DNA of 64,000 nt, taken from positions 558,001 to 622,000 of the forward strand of contig NZ_RCUY01000005.1 in assembly GCF_003667575.1 (NCBI RefSeq), read 5' to 3'. Source of the stretch: Mycetocola lacteus. Its GTDB lineage: Bacteria; Actinomycetota; Actinomycetes; Actinomycetales; Microbacteriaceae. Under the pieces are notes generated by a model. The model was not told the origin of the DNA. It searched no databases and saw nothing but the letters and a program-made list of their open reading frames with translations. How positions within the stretch are numbered: position 1 is the stretch's first letter; the number at the start of each line of letters is the position of its first letter. The translations under genes and the position numbers were made by a program. Of the stretch, positions 51,102 to 59,073 are shown in pieces.

Positions 51102-52622
51102 CTAGACCATTCCTTCCACAAGATCGACGGGCCGGGGCTTGTTCCCGGGGTGTGCGTCGAAGGTCTGCTGCACCCGGCCGTCACGCATCACGAGGATGGT
51201 GTGGCTGAGCGCGATGGTTTCTTCGAGGGTGTCGGCGAGCAGGATCACGCCGATGCCGCGGGCGCACAGCTCACGAATGAAGCCGTACACGTCCTCCTTG
51301 GCCCCCACATCGAGTCCTCGGGTGGGGTGGTCCAGGATCAGCACCTTCAGCCGGGGCGAGGTCAGCCACTTGGCCAGCACCGCCTTCTGCTGGTTACCGC
51401 CGGAGAGGTTGGAGATGTTGGTGCCGCGGTTCGGCGTCTTGATCTTGAGCTTGCGGATCCATTCATCGGCGGCGGCCGCGGCGGCGCGGGGCTTGAGGAA
51501 CGGCCCGGCACTCACGGTGGACGGATCGGCGAGGAAAATGTTCTCCTGAACCGACAGTCCCTGGGCGATACCCTCGATCCGGCGCTCGGCCGGAATGTAC
51601 CCGATGCCGGCCCGCACGGCCTCCACCGGCGAGCGCAGCCCGATGGTCTTGCCACCGAGCATGATCGCCCCCTGATCGAAGCCCTCAGCACCGAACAGCA
51701 CGCGGGAGAGCTCCTCGCGGCCCGAGCCCAGCACGCCGGTGATGCCCACCACCTCGCCGGCCCGCAGCGTGAAGTTCACATCCTCAAACGCCTTGGTTTT
51801 GCCGAGGTTTGAGACCTCCATCAGGACCGGTTCGCCGGTCACGGCGGTCTGCTTGGCCTCGTGGTAGAACTCGGCGGTGCTCTCGCGGCCCACCATCAGG
51901 CGGTGCAGCTCGTCTACGTCGACCTCGGAGCGGTCGCGCACGGCCACACACTGGCCGTCCTTGAACACGTAGACGCGGTCGGAGACCCGCAGCACCTCGT
52001 CGAGGCGGTGCGAGACAAAGACGATCGAGGCGAACTTGCGCAGGCGATCGATCTGATCGAAGAGCACCTCCAGCTCGTCGCCCTCGAGCACGCTGGTGGG
52101 CTCATCCAGGACGATCACCGGCTCGGAATCCGCGCGTTCCTCGACCGAGAGGGCCTTCGCGAGCTCGACCATCTGCCGCTCGGCAAAGGTCAGGTGCTCA
52201 ACCCTGGTTTTCGGGGAGATCGGCGAACCGATCTTGTCCAGCTGATCCTGGGCGAGCTTGCGCAGCGTGCCCCAGCGGTAAACGCCCGCGGCCACTCCGG
52301 CTCCCTCGACCCCGAGGAAGATGTTCTCGGCCACCGAGATCGAGGTCACCAGCGACTGCTCCTGGTGCACCATCCCGATACCCGCCGCGGCGGATTCGGC
52401 CGCGGTACGGAACGTGACCTTTTTGCCCTCGCGCAGGATCTCTCCCCCGTCGGGCTTGTAGATGCCCGAGAGCACCTTCAGCAGGGTCGACTTGCCCGCA
52501 CCATTCTCACCGATCAAGCCCACCACCTCGTGGCGGCGCAGTTCGAAGGAGATGTCGTCCAGGGCCACAACCCCGCGGAACTCTTTACGGAGGTTACGAA
52601 CCTCCAGTACCGTATCGGTCAT
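51102..52622 (-). CDS. CUT2 sugar ABC transporter ATPase (RbsA-like)
   Basis: 506 residues with two fused nucleotide-binding domains. NBD1: GENGAGKSTLLK, VIVLDEPTSVL, with a weak signature (LTFAERQM). NBD2: degenerate Walker A GVLGSGREELSR as usual for the family, signature LSGGNQQKAV, and Walker B VLILDHPTRGLDVG, in which the catalytic Glu is His. It energises import together with the two permeases; TAATG couples it to the permease upstream. Confidence 0.94.
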   Translation of the reverse strand: MTDTVLEVRNLRKEFRGVVALDDISFELRRHEVVGLIGENGAGKSTLLKVLSGIYKPDGGEILREGKKVTFRTAAESAAAGIGMVHQEQSLVTSISVAENIFLGVEGAGVAAGVYRWGTLRKLAQDQLDKIGSPISPKTRVEHLTFAERQMVELAKALSVEERADSEPVIVLDEPTSVLEGDELEVLFDQIDRLRKFASIVFVSHRLDEVLRVSDRVYVFKDGQCVAVRDRSEVDVDELHRLMVGRESTAEFYHEAKQTAVTGEPVLMEVSNLGKTKAFEDVNFTLRAGEVVGITGVLGSGREELSRVLFGAEGFDQGAIMLGGKTIGLRSPVEAVRAGIGYIPAERRIEGIAQGLSVQENIFLADPSTVSAGPFLKPRAAAAAADEWIRKLKIKTPNRGTNISNLSGGNQQKAVLAKWLTSPRLKVLILDHPTRGLDVGAKEDVYGFIRELCARGIGVILLADTLEETIALSHTILVMRDGRVQQTFDAHPGNKPRPVDLVEGMV

Positions 52623-53683
52623 TATTTAATCGCCCTCACTCGCTTGCGCAGCGACCAGCCGGTCGCAACCACGGCCACCACGATGACCAGGCCCTGCACG
52701 GAAATCTGTACGTACGGGTTGACACCCAGCAGGATCAAGCCGTTGGCCAGCACGGTGATGATCGCCGCACCCACCAGGGTCTTACCCACGCCGCCGATGC
52801 CACCCACCAGGGCGGTGCCGCCGAGAACCACCGCGGTGATCGCGGTGAACTGGAAGCCCGCACCGATCGACACGTCACCCACACCGAGCTGCATCGCGGC
52901 CATGACGCCGGCGATGCCCGATCCGGTTCCGGCCAGCACAAACGAGAGCACCTTATAGCGCTCGACGTTGACGCCGGACAGGCGTACCACCGGCTCGTCG
53001 CCACCGATCGCGTAGCCGTAGCGGCCCACGCGGGTGAACTTCTGCACCAGCAGGGCCACGATCAGCACCAGGATCGCAATCAGCGCGAGCTTGGGGAAGA
53101 TCCCGAAGTTGCCAAAGCCCAGCCCGCGCAGACCGTCATCCATCAGGCGCGGGGCCCGGCCACCGAACAGCACGGTGGCCAGACCCACGCCGATGGCGCC
53201 GGTACCCAGGGTCACCATGAAGGAGGGAACCCGCAGGTAGACGTGCAGCACACCGTTCAGCAGGCCAAACAGCGATCCGGTGAGCACCCCGGCGATGAGC
53301 GCGATAAAACCGAGACTCAGATCGTTTCGATCGTTGCTGGCCAGCAGCACAAACACCAGCGAGGAGGAGGCCATCACGCCCTCCACCGAGAGGTCCAAGC
53401 TGCCCAGCAGGATGACAAAGGTGAGGCCGATCGAGATGACCAGCAGAATCGAGAGCTGGCTCAGCAGGCTCGACGCGTTGGAGACGGAGAAGAAGTTGGG
53501 GGTGGCGATCGAGAAGAACGCGATCAACACCACCAGCGCGACCGCCGGGCCCCCGCCGCCGATCAGGCCGCGTACCCGGGCCAGGGTGCCGGGAGTGGTG
53601 GGATCCGGGGACGTCGGACCAGGGGTCCGCGAGGGGGTGCCGGTGGCGGGAGCGTCCGCAACCTGGGGGCCGGATTGAGACAT
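52622..53683 (-). CDS. CUT2 sugar ABC transporter permease (RbsC-like), first
   Basis: 353 residues: a Pro/Thr/Ser-rich cytoplasmic N-tail of about 35 residues, then eight to ten membrane segments with FVILLGSLDLSVEGVMA and TAITAVVLGGTALVGGIGGVGKTLVGAAII, the RbsC family patterns. It starts 22 bases after the binding-protein stop in the same operon. Confidence 0.94.
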   Translation of the reverse strand: MSQSGPQVADAPATGTPSRTPGPTSPDPTTPGTLARVRGLIGGGGPAVALVVLIAFFSIATPNFFSVSNASSLLSQLSILLVISIGLTFVILLGSLDLSVEGVMASSSLVFVLLASNDRNDLSLGFIALIAGVLTGSLFGLLNGVLHVYLRVPSFMVTLGTGAIGVGLATVLFGGRAPRLMDDGLRGLGFGNFGIFPKLALIAILVLIVALLVQKFTRVGRYGYAIGGDEPVVRLSGVNVERYKVLSFVLAGTGSGIAGVMAAMQLGVGDVSIGAGFQFTAITAVVLGGTALVGGIGGVGKTLVGAAIITVLANGLILLGVNPYVQISVQGLVIVVAVVATGWSLRKRVRAIK

Positions 53684-53705
53684 GAAATTCCTTAGCTAAT
53701 CGGGC

Positions 53706-54809
53706 TTAGTTGATCGGAGCGGAGAAGCGCTTGAACGGGTCGTCCAGGTCGGGCTTCAGCGCTTCCAGGGTCGGTGCCTTCGTGAACTTCTCGACGTTGT
53801 CCTTGGTCACGATCGACTGCTCGGCGTAGAACGCACGCTGGTCGTGGCTGAGCTTGGAGACGTCGATCTCGCCGGTTGCGGCCTTGTAGGCGAGCGAGAG
53901 CGCCGCGCCACCCTGCCACCACGGGTCGGTCGAGACGGTGGCAACGTACTTATTGGTGCCGCTCTTGATCTCATCCAGGGCCTGCGGAACCGCGTCGAAG
54001 CCGATGATCGGCACCTTGCCGGCCATTCCCGCGGCCTTCAGCGCCTCCAGGGCACCGAGGGCCATCTCGTCATTGGCGGCCCAGACGCCCTTGACCTTGT
54101 CGCCGTGCTTGGCGAGCAGGGTCTGGGTCACCGAGAGGGCCTCGGTGCGGCTCCAGTTGGCAGTCTGATCATCCAGCAGGGTGATACCCGGGTTGGCCTT
54201 CAGGGCCTCCTGCAGACCGGCAAAGCGCTGCTTGGCCGGCTTGTTATCGAGGATTCCCTGGAGGGCGATGATGCCACCCTCGCCACCCATCGAGTCGAAC
54301 AGGGTCTGCGAGACGTCCTTGCCGATGCCGGTGCCATCGAAGGCGATGTGGGCAACCCAGTGATCGCCGATGTCCCACGGGTTGAGGTCGTCGGGCTTGT
54401 TCCACTGGGTCACGACGTAGCCGCCGGCCTCGGTCACCGCACGCACGATGGCCTCGGTGTCCGAGGAGGTGTTGGGGTCGATGTTCAGCGCGTAGACCTG
54501 ACCCTTGGCCGCGAGGCCCTTCACCAGCGAGAGCTGCTTCTGCGAGTCGGCCTCATCGGAGAGCACGATGACCTTCTTGTCAACGCTCTCACCGAACAGG
54601 TCACCGCCGGCGGCCCAGTTGGCGTGGTAGGAGTTGGAGAGGCTACGGATGCCCTGCACCAGCAGGACGTCGCCCTTTTCTCCGCCCGCGGCGGGCTTGT
54701 TGTCATCGGCCGCGGATGAGCAGGCGCTCAACCCGATGGCCACGGCCATAATCGTGGCGATTCCGGCCGCGCGCTTGGTCCAGCGCGGGAAAGATCCAAG
54801 TGTGTTCAT
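53706..54809 (-). CDS. ribose-type sugar-binding lipoprotein
   Basis: 367 residues from the ATG at 54809 (MNTLGSFPRW). Signal with lipobox LSAC (about 31-34) marks a membrane-anchored lipoprotein. The body is a type I periplasmic-binding fold of the Peripla_BP_4 group (VLLVQGIRSLSNSYHANW, GVWAANDEMALGALEALKAAG, IIGFDAVPQALDEIKSG). It captures the substrate for the CUT2 importer. First gene of the operon; the promoter region holds a GTAG-N5-CTAC site. Confidence 0.94.
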   Translation of the reverse strand: MNTLGSFPRWTKRAAGIATIMAVAIGLSACSSAADDNKPAAGGEKGDVLLVQGIRSLSNSYHANWAAGGDLFGESVDKKVIVLSDEADSQKQLSLVKGLAAKGQVYALNIDPNTSSDTEAIVRAVTEAGGYVVTQWNKPDDLNPWDIGDHWVAHIAFDGTGIGKDVSQTLFDSMGGEGGIIALQGILDNKPAKQRFAGLQEALKANPGITLLDDQTANWSRTEALSVTQTLLAKHGDKVKGVWAANDEMALGALEALKAAGMAGKVPIIGFDAVPQALDEIKSGTNKYVATVSTDPWWQGGAALSLAYKAATGEIDVSKLSHDQRAFYAEQSIVTKDNVEKFTKAPTLEALKPDLDDPFKRFSAPIN

Positions 54810-54950
54810 GGGTACCCAGTGCTCCTTCACTTCGTTGTGACCGGCGGGTGCTGGGGAGCGCATCTCGCCGGTGAGATAGTCGGGGCGGCGCTGAACTAAG
54901 ATCGATTCACTGCCGAATTTCGCGGCCTTTCGCTGCCCTGGAAGCGATTA

Positions 54951-54965
54951 TGTAGCAAGACTACG
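54951..54965. promoter_or_regulatory. palindromic operator, site 3 (TGTAGCAAGACTACG)
   Basis: Perfect GTAG-CAAGA-CTAC arms, 142 bases upstream of the sugar-binding lipoprotein gene. Same half-sites as sites near 38.6 and 55.1 kb. Confidence 0.65.
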
Positions 54966-55136
54966 TAGATGTAAAGCTCATCGCCGCAAACACCTAGGCG
55001 GCACTCCCCCAAATCCGCGTCTCTTCGCCCGGACTATCGGCAATAAATCCCGTAAATACGCGGTTTTAATCCGCGATTCTGGATAAATTGCCAATCGCCG
55101 AATATTTTTCGATCCGATGGCTCCCCGGACCTAAAA

Positions 55137-55151
55137 TGTAGCTATACTACA
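55137..55151. promoter_or_regulatory. palindromic operator, site 4 (TGTAGCTATACTACA)
   Basis: Perfect TGTAG/CTACA arms, 36 bases before the start of the zinc dehydrogenase, with a -10-like TATACT inside, so binding would occlude the promoter. Confidence 0.7.
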
Positions 55152-55187
55152 AACACCCCGTTTTCACATTCAATGTCGAAGGAAACC

Positions 55188-56222
55188 ATGAGCATCAGCG
55201 AATCCACCCGTCGTCGGGTCAAAGTCAGCGACGTAGACACCCTTGAGATCGTTGTCGAACCCGTTCCCGAGGTTCTGGAGGACGAGGCCCTGGTCTCGCT
55301 GCTCGTCTCGGGTGTGTGCGGCTCGGACACCCACGCCCTGCGCGGCCACCACCCCGTCATGAAGCCCCCGTACTACCCCGGCCACGAGGTTGTGGGTATC
55401 GTCGAGGCCGTGGGATCGGCCGTCACCAACGTCAAGGTCGGCGACCGGGTGACCCCCGAGCCCACCCTCCCCTGTGGCGAGTGCAAGATGTGCCGCACCG
55501 GCCGCGAAAACATCTGCGACAACCTCGGCTTCTTCGGCTGCGGCTTCCGCGAGGGCGGCATGGCCGACCTGTTCACCGTGCCCGCCGACCGCCTGCACAT
55601 CGTCCCCGCCGGAATGACGGACAAGCAGGCCGCGATCATCGAGCCGCTGGCCACCCCGGTTCACGCCGTGCGTCTGGCCGGCGACCTGACCGGCAAGACC
55701 GTTGCCGTGCTCGGTGGCGGCACCATCGGCCTGCTCGTGCTGGCCGCCGCCAAGTACCACGGTGCTCGCGCCGTGGTGATGACCGACATGCTTGAGCAGA
55801 AGCGTGAGCACGCCCTCAAGGCCGGTGCCGACGCCGTCTTCGACGCCGCCTCCCCGACCCTGGTCGCCGACATCCACGAGTTCTTCAGCGAGACCGCCGA
55901 CGTGGTCTTCGACTGCGTCTCGATCCAGCCGACCATCGACTCAGCCTTCGCCCTGACCGGCAAGGGTGGCACCGTGGTGGTTGTGGGTGTCCCCCAGCGT
56001 CCGGTCACCGTCCCGCTGCCCGCGATGCAGGACATGCAGGTGAAGCTGCAGGGTGCGGCCACCTACCTGGCCGAGGACTATGCCGAGGCGATCGAGATCA
56101 TCGCCGCCGGTGGCGTGGATGAGGACATCATCATCACCAACACCTTCCCGCTGGAACGCGCGGCCGACGCCTTCACCGCCTCGCTCACCGGCCTCGAGGT
56201 CAAGGTGCTGGTTACCCCGTAA
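55188..56222 (+). CDS. zinc-dependent medium-chain polyol/alcohol dehydrogenase
   Basis: 344 residues from the ATG at 55188 (GAAGGAAA upstream). Catalytic zinc at GVCGSDTHALRGHH and GHEVVGIV; structural zinc cysteines in LPCGECKMCRTGRENICDN; cofactor fold AVLGGGTIGLLVLAAA. Sorbitol/xylitol/threonine-dehydrogenase-like. It shares an operator type and the same start context (ATGAGCATCAGCG) with the isomerase gene at 38671, so it probably feeds the same pathway. Confidence 0.92.
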   Translation: MSISESTRRRVKVSDVDTLEIVVEPVPEVLEDEALVSLLVSGVCGSDTHALRGHHPVMKPPYYPGHEVVGIVEAVGSAVTNVKVGDRVTPEPTLPCGECKMCRTGRENICDNLGFFGCGFREGGMADLFTVPADRLHIVPAGMTDKQAAIIEPLATPVHAVRLAGDLTGKTVAVLGGGTIGLLVLAAAKYHGARAVVMTDMLEQKREHALKAGADAVFDAASPTLVADIHEFFSETADVVFDCVSIQPTIDSAFALTGKGGTVVVVGVPQRPVTVPLPAMQDMQVKLQGAATYLAEDYAEAIEIIAAGGVDEDIIITNTFPLERAADAFTASLTGLEVKVLVTP

Positions 56223-56233
56223 CCCAACCCACA

Positions 56234-56273
56234 CAAAAACCCCGCATCCGATTTCTCGGATGCGGGGTTTTTG
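56234..56273. terminator. bidirectional intrinsic terminator
   Basis: An 18-bp stem with A5/T5 ends (56234-56251 with 56256-56273) and TTTC loop, between the convergent dehydrogenase and rbfA genes. Confidence 0.94.
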
Positions 56274-56284
56274 TTGGATGAGGA

Positions 56285-56716
56285 CTAGTCCTCTTCGGTT
56301 TCGCGGGGCTTCACATACGGGTCGGCCTCGCCGGCGTACTGTGCGGTGGATGCCTGGGCGCTGGTCGCGGTGTCGCGCTCGTGCGCCTCACGCAGCAGGT
56401 CCTCGATGTGCTTGGCGTTCTCCGGGATACCATCCAGGATGAACTCCAGCGACGGGGTCAGCCGCGAGTTGATGTTACGGCCAACCTCGGTGCGCAGCAT
56501 GCCCTTAGCGCGCTCGAGGGCCTTGGCGCTGTCCGCCCGCTCCTCGTCGCTGCCGTACACCGTGTAGAACACGGAGGCGTGCTGCAGGTCACCGGTCACC
56601 TGCACATCGGTAATGGTGACAAAGCCGAGTCGCTGATCGCGTAGTCCCTTGTCCAGTCGCTTGGCGATGACCTCCTTGATACGGTCTGCCAGCTTCTTTG
56701 CGCGGGGGTTAGCCAT
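56285..56716 (-). CDS. rbfA: ribosome-binding factor A
   Basis: 143 residues from the ATG at 56716. KH-like fold: MANPRAKKLADRIKEVIAKRLDKGLRDQRLGFVTITDVQVTGDLQHASVFYTVYG, ending the conserved part at LTPSLEFILDG. It binds 30S precursors during cold-sensitive maturation. An acidic tail of about 25 residues follows. In most bacteria it sits directly between infB and truB; here both neighbours have moved away. Confidence 0.95.
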   Translation of the reverse strand: MANPRAKKLADRIKEVIAKRLDKGLRDQRLGFVTITDVQVTGDLQHASVFYTVYGSDEERADSAKALERAKGMLRTEVGRNINSRLTPSLEFILDGIPENAKHIEDLLREAHERDTATSAQASTAQYAGEADPYVKPRETEED

Positions 56717-56766
56717 GATGATCTCCTTGCCTCCCCATCGACGAACTCGATCGGGCAACCACCAGT

Positions 56767-57585
56767 CTAGGGCAGCGACACCCCCGAAATATAACCCGCA
56801 CCCGCGGGTGTAATAAGCACCGCATCCAGCCCTGCCAGTTCGGCTTCGGTCAGGCCGTGGGCGGCCAGGTATCCGCGTGCCCCGGAGGACGCGTCGGGAT
56901 ACTCGGCGTCCAGACCCGCCAGCAGTTCCGCCATGACCTCCGCGGGGCTGGCCGATACCAGCTCACGAATACCCTCGGTCAGCGGAACCCCGTGGGCGGT
57001 GATCGCGGCGTACATGCGCTCGGCCCACTCCCCCGCCAGGTTCTCGGCGGTCTGCGCGTAGTTTTCGACCACGGCGTCGCGCTCGACACCCACGGCGTCC
57101 AGCAGCAGCGCGACGCTCACACCGGTGCGGTCCTTTCCCGCGGTGCAGTGGATCAGCGTGGCCCCGTGCGGGGCCGCGGCGGTGACCGCCCGGGCGATCT
57201 CGGCGATCACCGGTCCGGCCTCGGTCAGGATGCCCCGATACAGAGTCTCCAGCGAGGGGATCTGCGCGAGCATCGCCGCGGTGGGATCCTCGTCGCCGGA
57301 TGAACCTCCACTCGGCAGGGCTCCGGCGGCCAGATCGATCCGGTGCAGTTCGACAGCAACCGCCTCGAGTGCGCTCGGCAGGCTCGCGCGCTCGGTCTCG
57401 CTGCGCAGATCGATCACCGTGTGCAGGCGGCCATCCAGCAGCGCAAGGTCCGCCTCGGTGAGTACGGGGACCGCATCCGAGCGCCACAGTACGTTGGGAC
57501 GAATCACTCCGCCACCCCGCACCGGCAACCCGGCGGTTTCGCGGGTGTTGAAGCTCGCGCTCAACGCGATGCGCTCGACGCTCAT
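56767..57585 (-). CDS. tyrosine/dual-specificity phosphatase-like protein
   Basis: 272 residues. The Cys-x5-Arg P-loop is IHCTAGKDRTGVSVALLL, and the N-terminal WRSDAVPVLTEADLALL with VIDLRSETER is typical of the bacterial PtpB/Y-phosphatase3 group. The MFS stop overlaps its start by ATGA. Being in a glycoside operon, it might act on phosphosugars or phosphoinositides, but this is unproven. Confidence 0.9.
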   Translation of the reverse strand: MSVERIALSASFNTRETAGLPVRGGGVIRPNVLWRSDAVPVLTEADLALLDGRLHTVIDLRSETERASLPSALEAVAVELHRIDLAAGALPSGGSSGDEDPTAAMLAQIPSLETLYRGILTEAGPVIAEIARAVTAAAPHGATLIHCTAGKDRTGVSVALLLDAVGVERDAVVENYAQTAENLAGEWAERMYAAITAHGVPLTEGIRELVSASPAEVMAELLAGLDAEYPDASSGARGYLAAHGLTEAELAGLDAVLITPAGAGYISGVSLP

Positions 57586-58910
57586 GCGCGCACCTCGGCT
57601 GCGGGCACGTCGGTGCTCACTCCGGCGACGGCCTGCTCGGTCTTACTACGACGCAGCGCGGGCATCAGCCAGGGCACGGTGATCAGCGAGCCAAGTACCA
57701 GTACGGCGGCCACGATATAGAGGGCGGCGTAGTTCTTATCGCCGCCGGAAATCGGGTCGCCGTGTCCGATCATGATGATCAGCGGGGCGGCAATCGGGGC
57801 GAGGGACTGCGGCAGGGTCTTGGCCACGTTGAACACACCGAGGTAGCGTCCGGCGTCGCGGGCGGGGATCGTGCGCAGGGCGATGGCCAGGTCCACCGCG
57901 TAGTAGCAGCCGAGGGCGAATCCGGCCAGGGCGGTGCTGATCCAGAAGATCGAGAGGCTATCGGTGAAGGCCTTCATCAGCAGGGTGATCGCCAGCAGCA
58001 CGGCCGATCCGACCAGGAAGGGCACGTAGTTGCCGCGGCGCGAGGCCAGGTAGCCGCCTGCGAAGGCCGCCACGAAGTTGAGGGTCGCCCCGACCAGGGT
58101 GGACAGGGTCACCAGCGGGGTGGCGTGCGGGACGTCGAGTCCCAGGCGCAGCATCAGGTAGAACAGTCCGAAGGTACCCACCACGGTGTAGCCGAACTGC
58201 ATCGCGAAGCGCTGGATCCAGGCGAGGGTGAACAGCGGATAGGTAAACGGGTTCACAAACATCGCGGTAAACACCGTACGCAGACGCACCTTGGGCACCG
58301 CCGAGGCAGCCACGGCGGGGTCGGGGATCTTCCAGCACACCAGCACGGTCACGATCACGGCCACCACCGGCATGAACAGCATGATCACCGGGATCGACCC
58401 GGAGAAGATCGTCGACACCAGCAGGGCGGGCACGAGACCCAAGAAGCCGAACGCCCCAAACAGACCCGAGGCGCGGGCACGCTGGTGCTCGGGAATCTGG
58501 TCGGCGAGCAGCGCGCTGAGCGAGGCCAGGGCGGCGTTGTAGCCGATCTGGGCGATCACCCAGGCGATCACCAGCACGGCCAGGTTGGGCGCGAAGGTCG
58601 CGATCAGCGCACCCAGCAGGCCGAGGGTGGTTCCGGCCACGAGCCACGGGCGACGGCGCCCGAATCGGCTGGTGGTGCGGTCGGAGAGGTAACCGAAGAT
58701 CGGGTTGGACAACAGGGCGGCAATCGCCCCCGCGGCGGTGACCGCGGCAAGCCCGGCCTCCTTACCGCTCTCCGGGACGAGCTGCAGCACGCGCAGCGAG
58801 AGACCCACAACGAGCGGGGTGGCGAGCGATCCCAACGCGACCAGCTCCAGGAGGGAGAACGCGAGGATCCGGCGCATGGGGACGGTGCCGGACGGGGTGG
58901 GGAGGGACAT
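57582..58910 (-). CDS. MFS sugar transporter (GPH/SLC45-like)
   Basis: 442 residues, twelve membrane segments, with DRTTSRFGRRRPWLVAGTTLG after segment 2, typical of GPH or SLC45 sugar carriers. It is divergent from the GH3 glycosidase gene, and the gap between them contains an 18-bp palindrome. A glycoside importer supplying the glycosidase is the likely role. Confidence 0.9.
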   Translation of the reverse strand: MSLPTPSGTVPMRRILAFSLLELVALGSLATPLVVGLSLRVLQLVPESGKEAGLAAVTAAGAIAALLSNPIFGYLSDRTTSRFGRRRPWLVAGTTLGLLGALIATFAPNLAVLVIAWVIAQIGYNAALASLSALLADQIPEHQRARASGLFGAFGFLGLVPALLVSTIFSGSIPVIMLFMPVVAVIVTVLVCWKIPDPAVAASAVPKVRLRTVFTAMFVNPFTYPLFTLAWIQRFAMQFGYTVVGTFGLFYLMLRLGLDVPHATPLVTLSTLVGATLNFVAAFAGGYLASRRGNYVPFLVGSAVLLAITLLMKAFTDSLSIFWISTALAGFALGCYYAVDLAIALRTIPARDAGRYLGVFNVAKTLPQSLAPIAAPLIIMIGHGDPISGGDKNYAALYIVAAVLVLGSLITVPWLMPALRRSKTEQAVAGVSTDVPAAEVRA

Positions 58911-58975
58911 GTCTGAGGGCTTCCTTTCGTGAAGTTGGGCTCAGTTCAGCAGCGCTTCTTAACATCCCGGAAAAG

Positions 58976-58993
58976 ACTTAGTGACCACTAAGT
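58976..58993. promoter_or_regulatory. 18-bp palindrome ACTTAGTGACCACTAAGT, candidate TetR operator
   Basis: Perfect 8-bp arms around AC, between the divergent MFS and GH3 genes; the TetR-family gene follows the GH3 gene. TetR proteins typically bind perfect 15-20 bp palindromes in such positions. Confidence 0.75.
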
Positions 58994-59073
58994 TAACTTC
59001 GGCCAGCGCTTGTCCTCCGCTGCCTAGGCTGGCATTAGGCGGTCACTCAGCCGTCGCGATTTCAAGGAGCAGC

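Larger units (their letters stand above)
54810..55187. promoter_or_regulatory. divergent regulatory region, importer / dehydrogenase
   Basis: 378 bp without a gene, AT-richer than its surroundings, containing two GTAG-N5-CTAC palindromes listed separately. It must hold promoters of the importer operon and of the zinc dehydrogenase gene. Confidence 0.7.
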
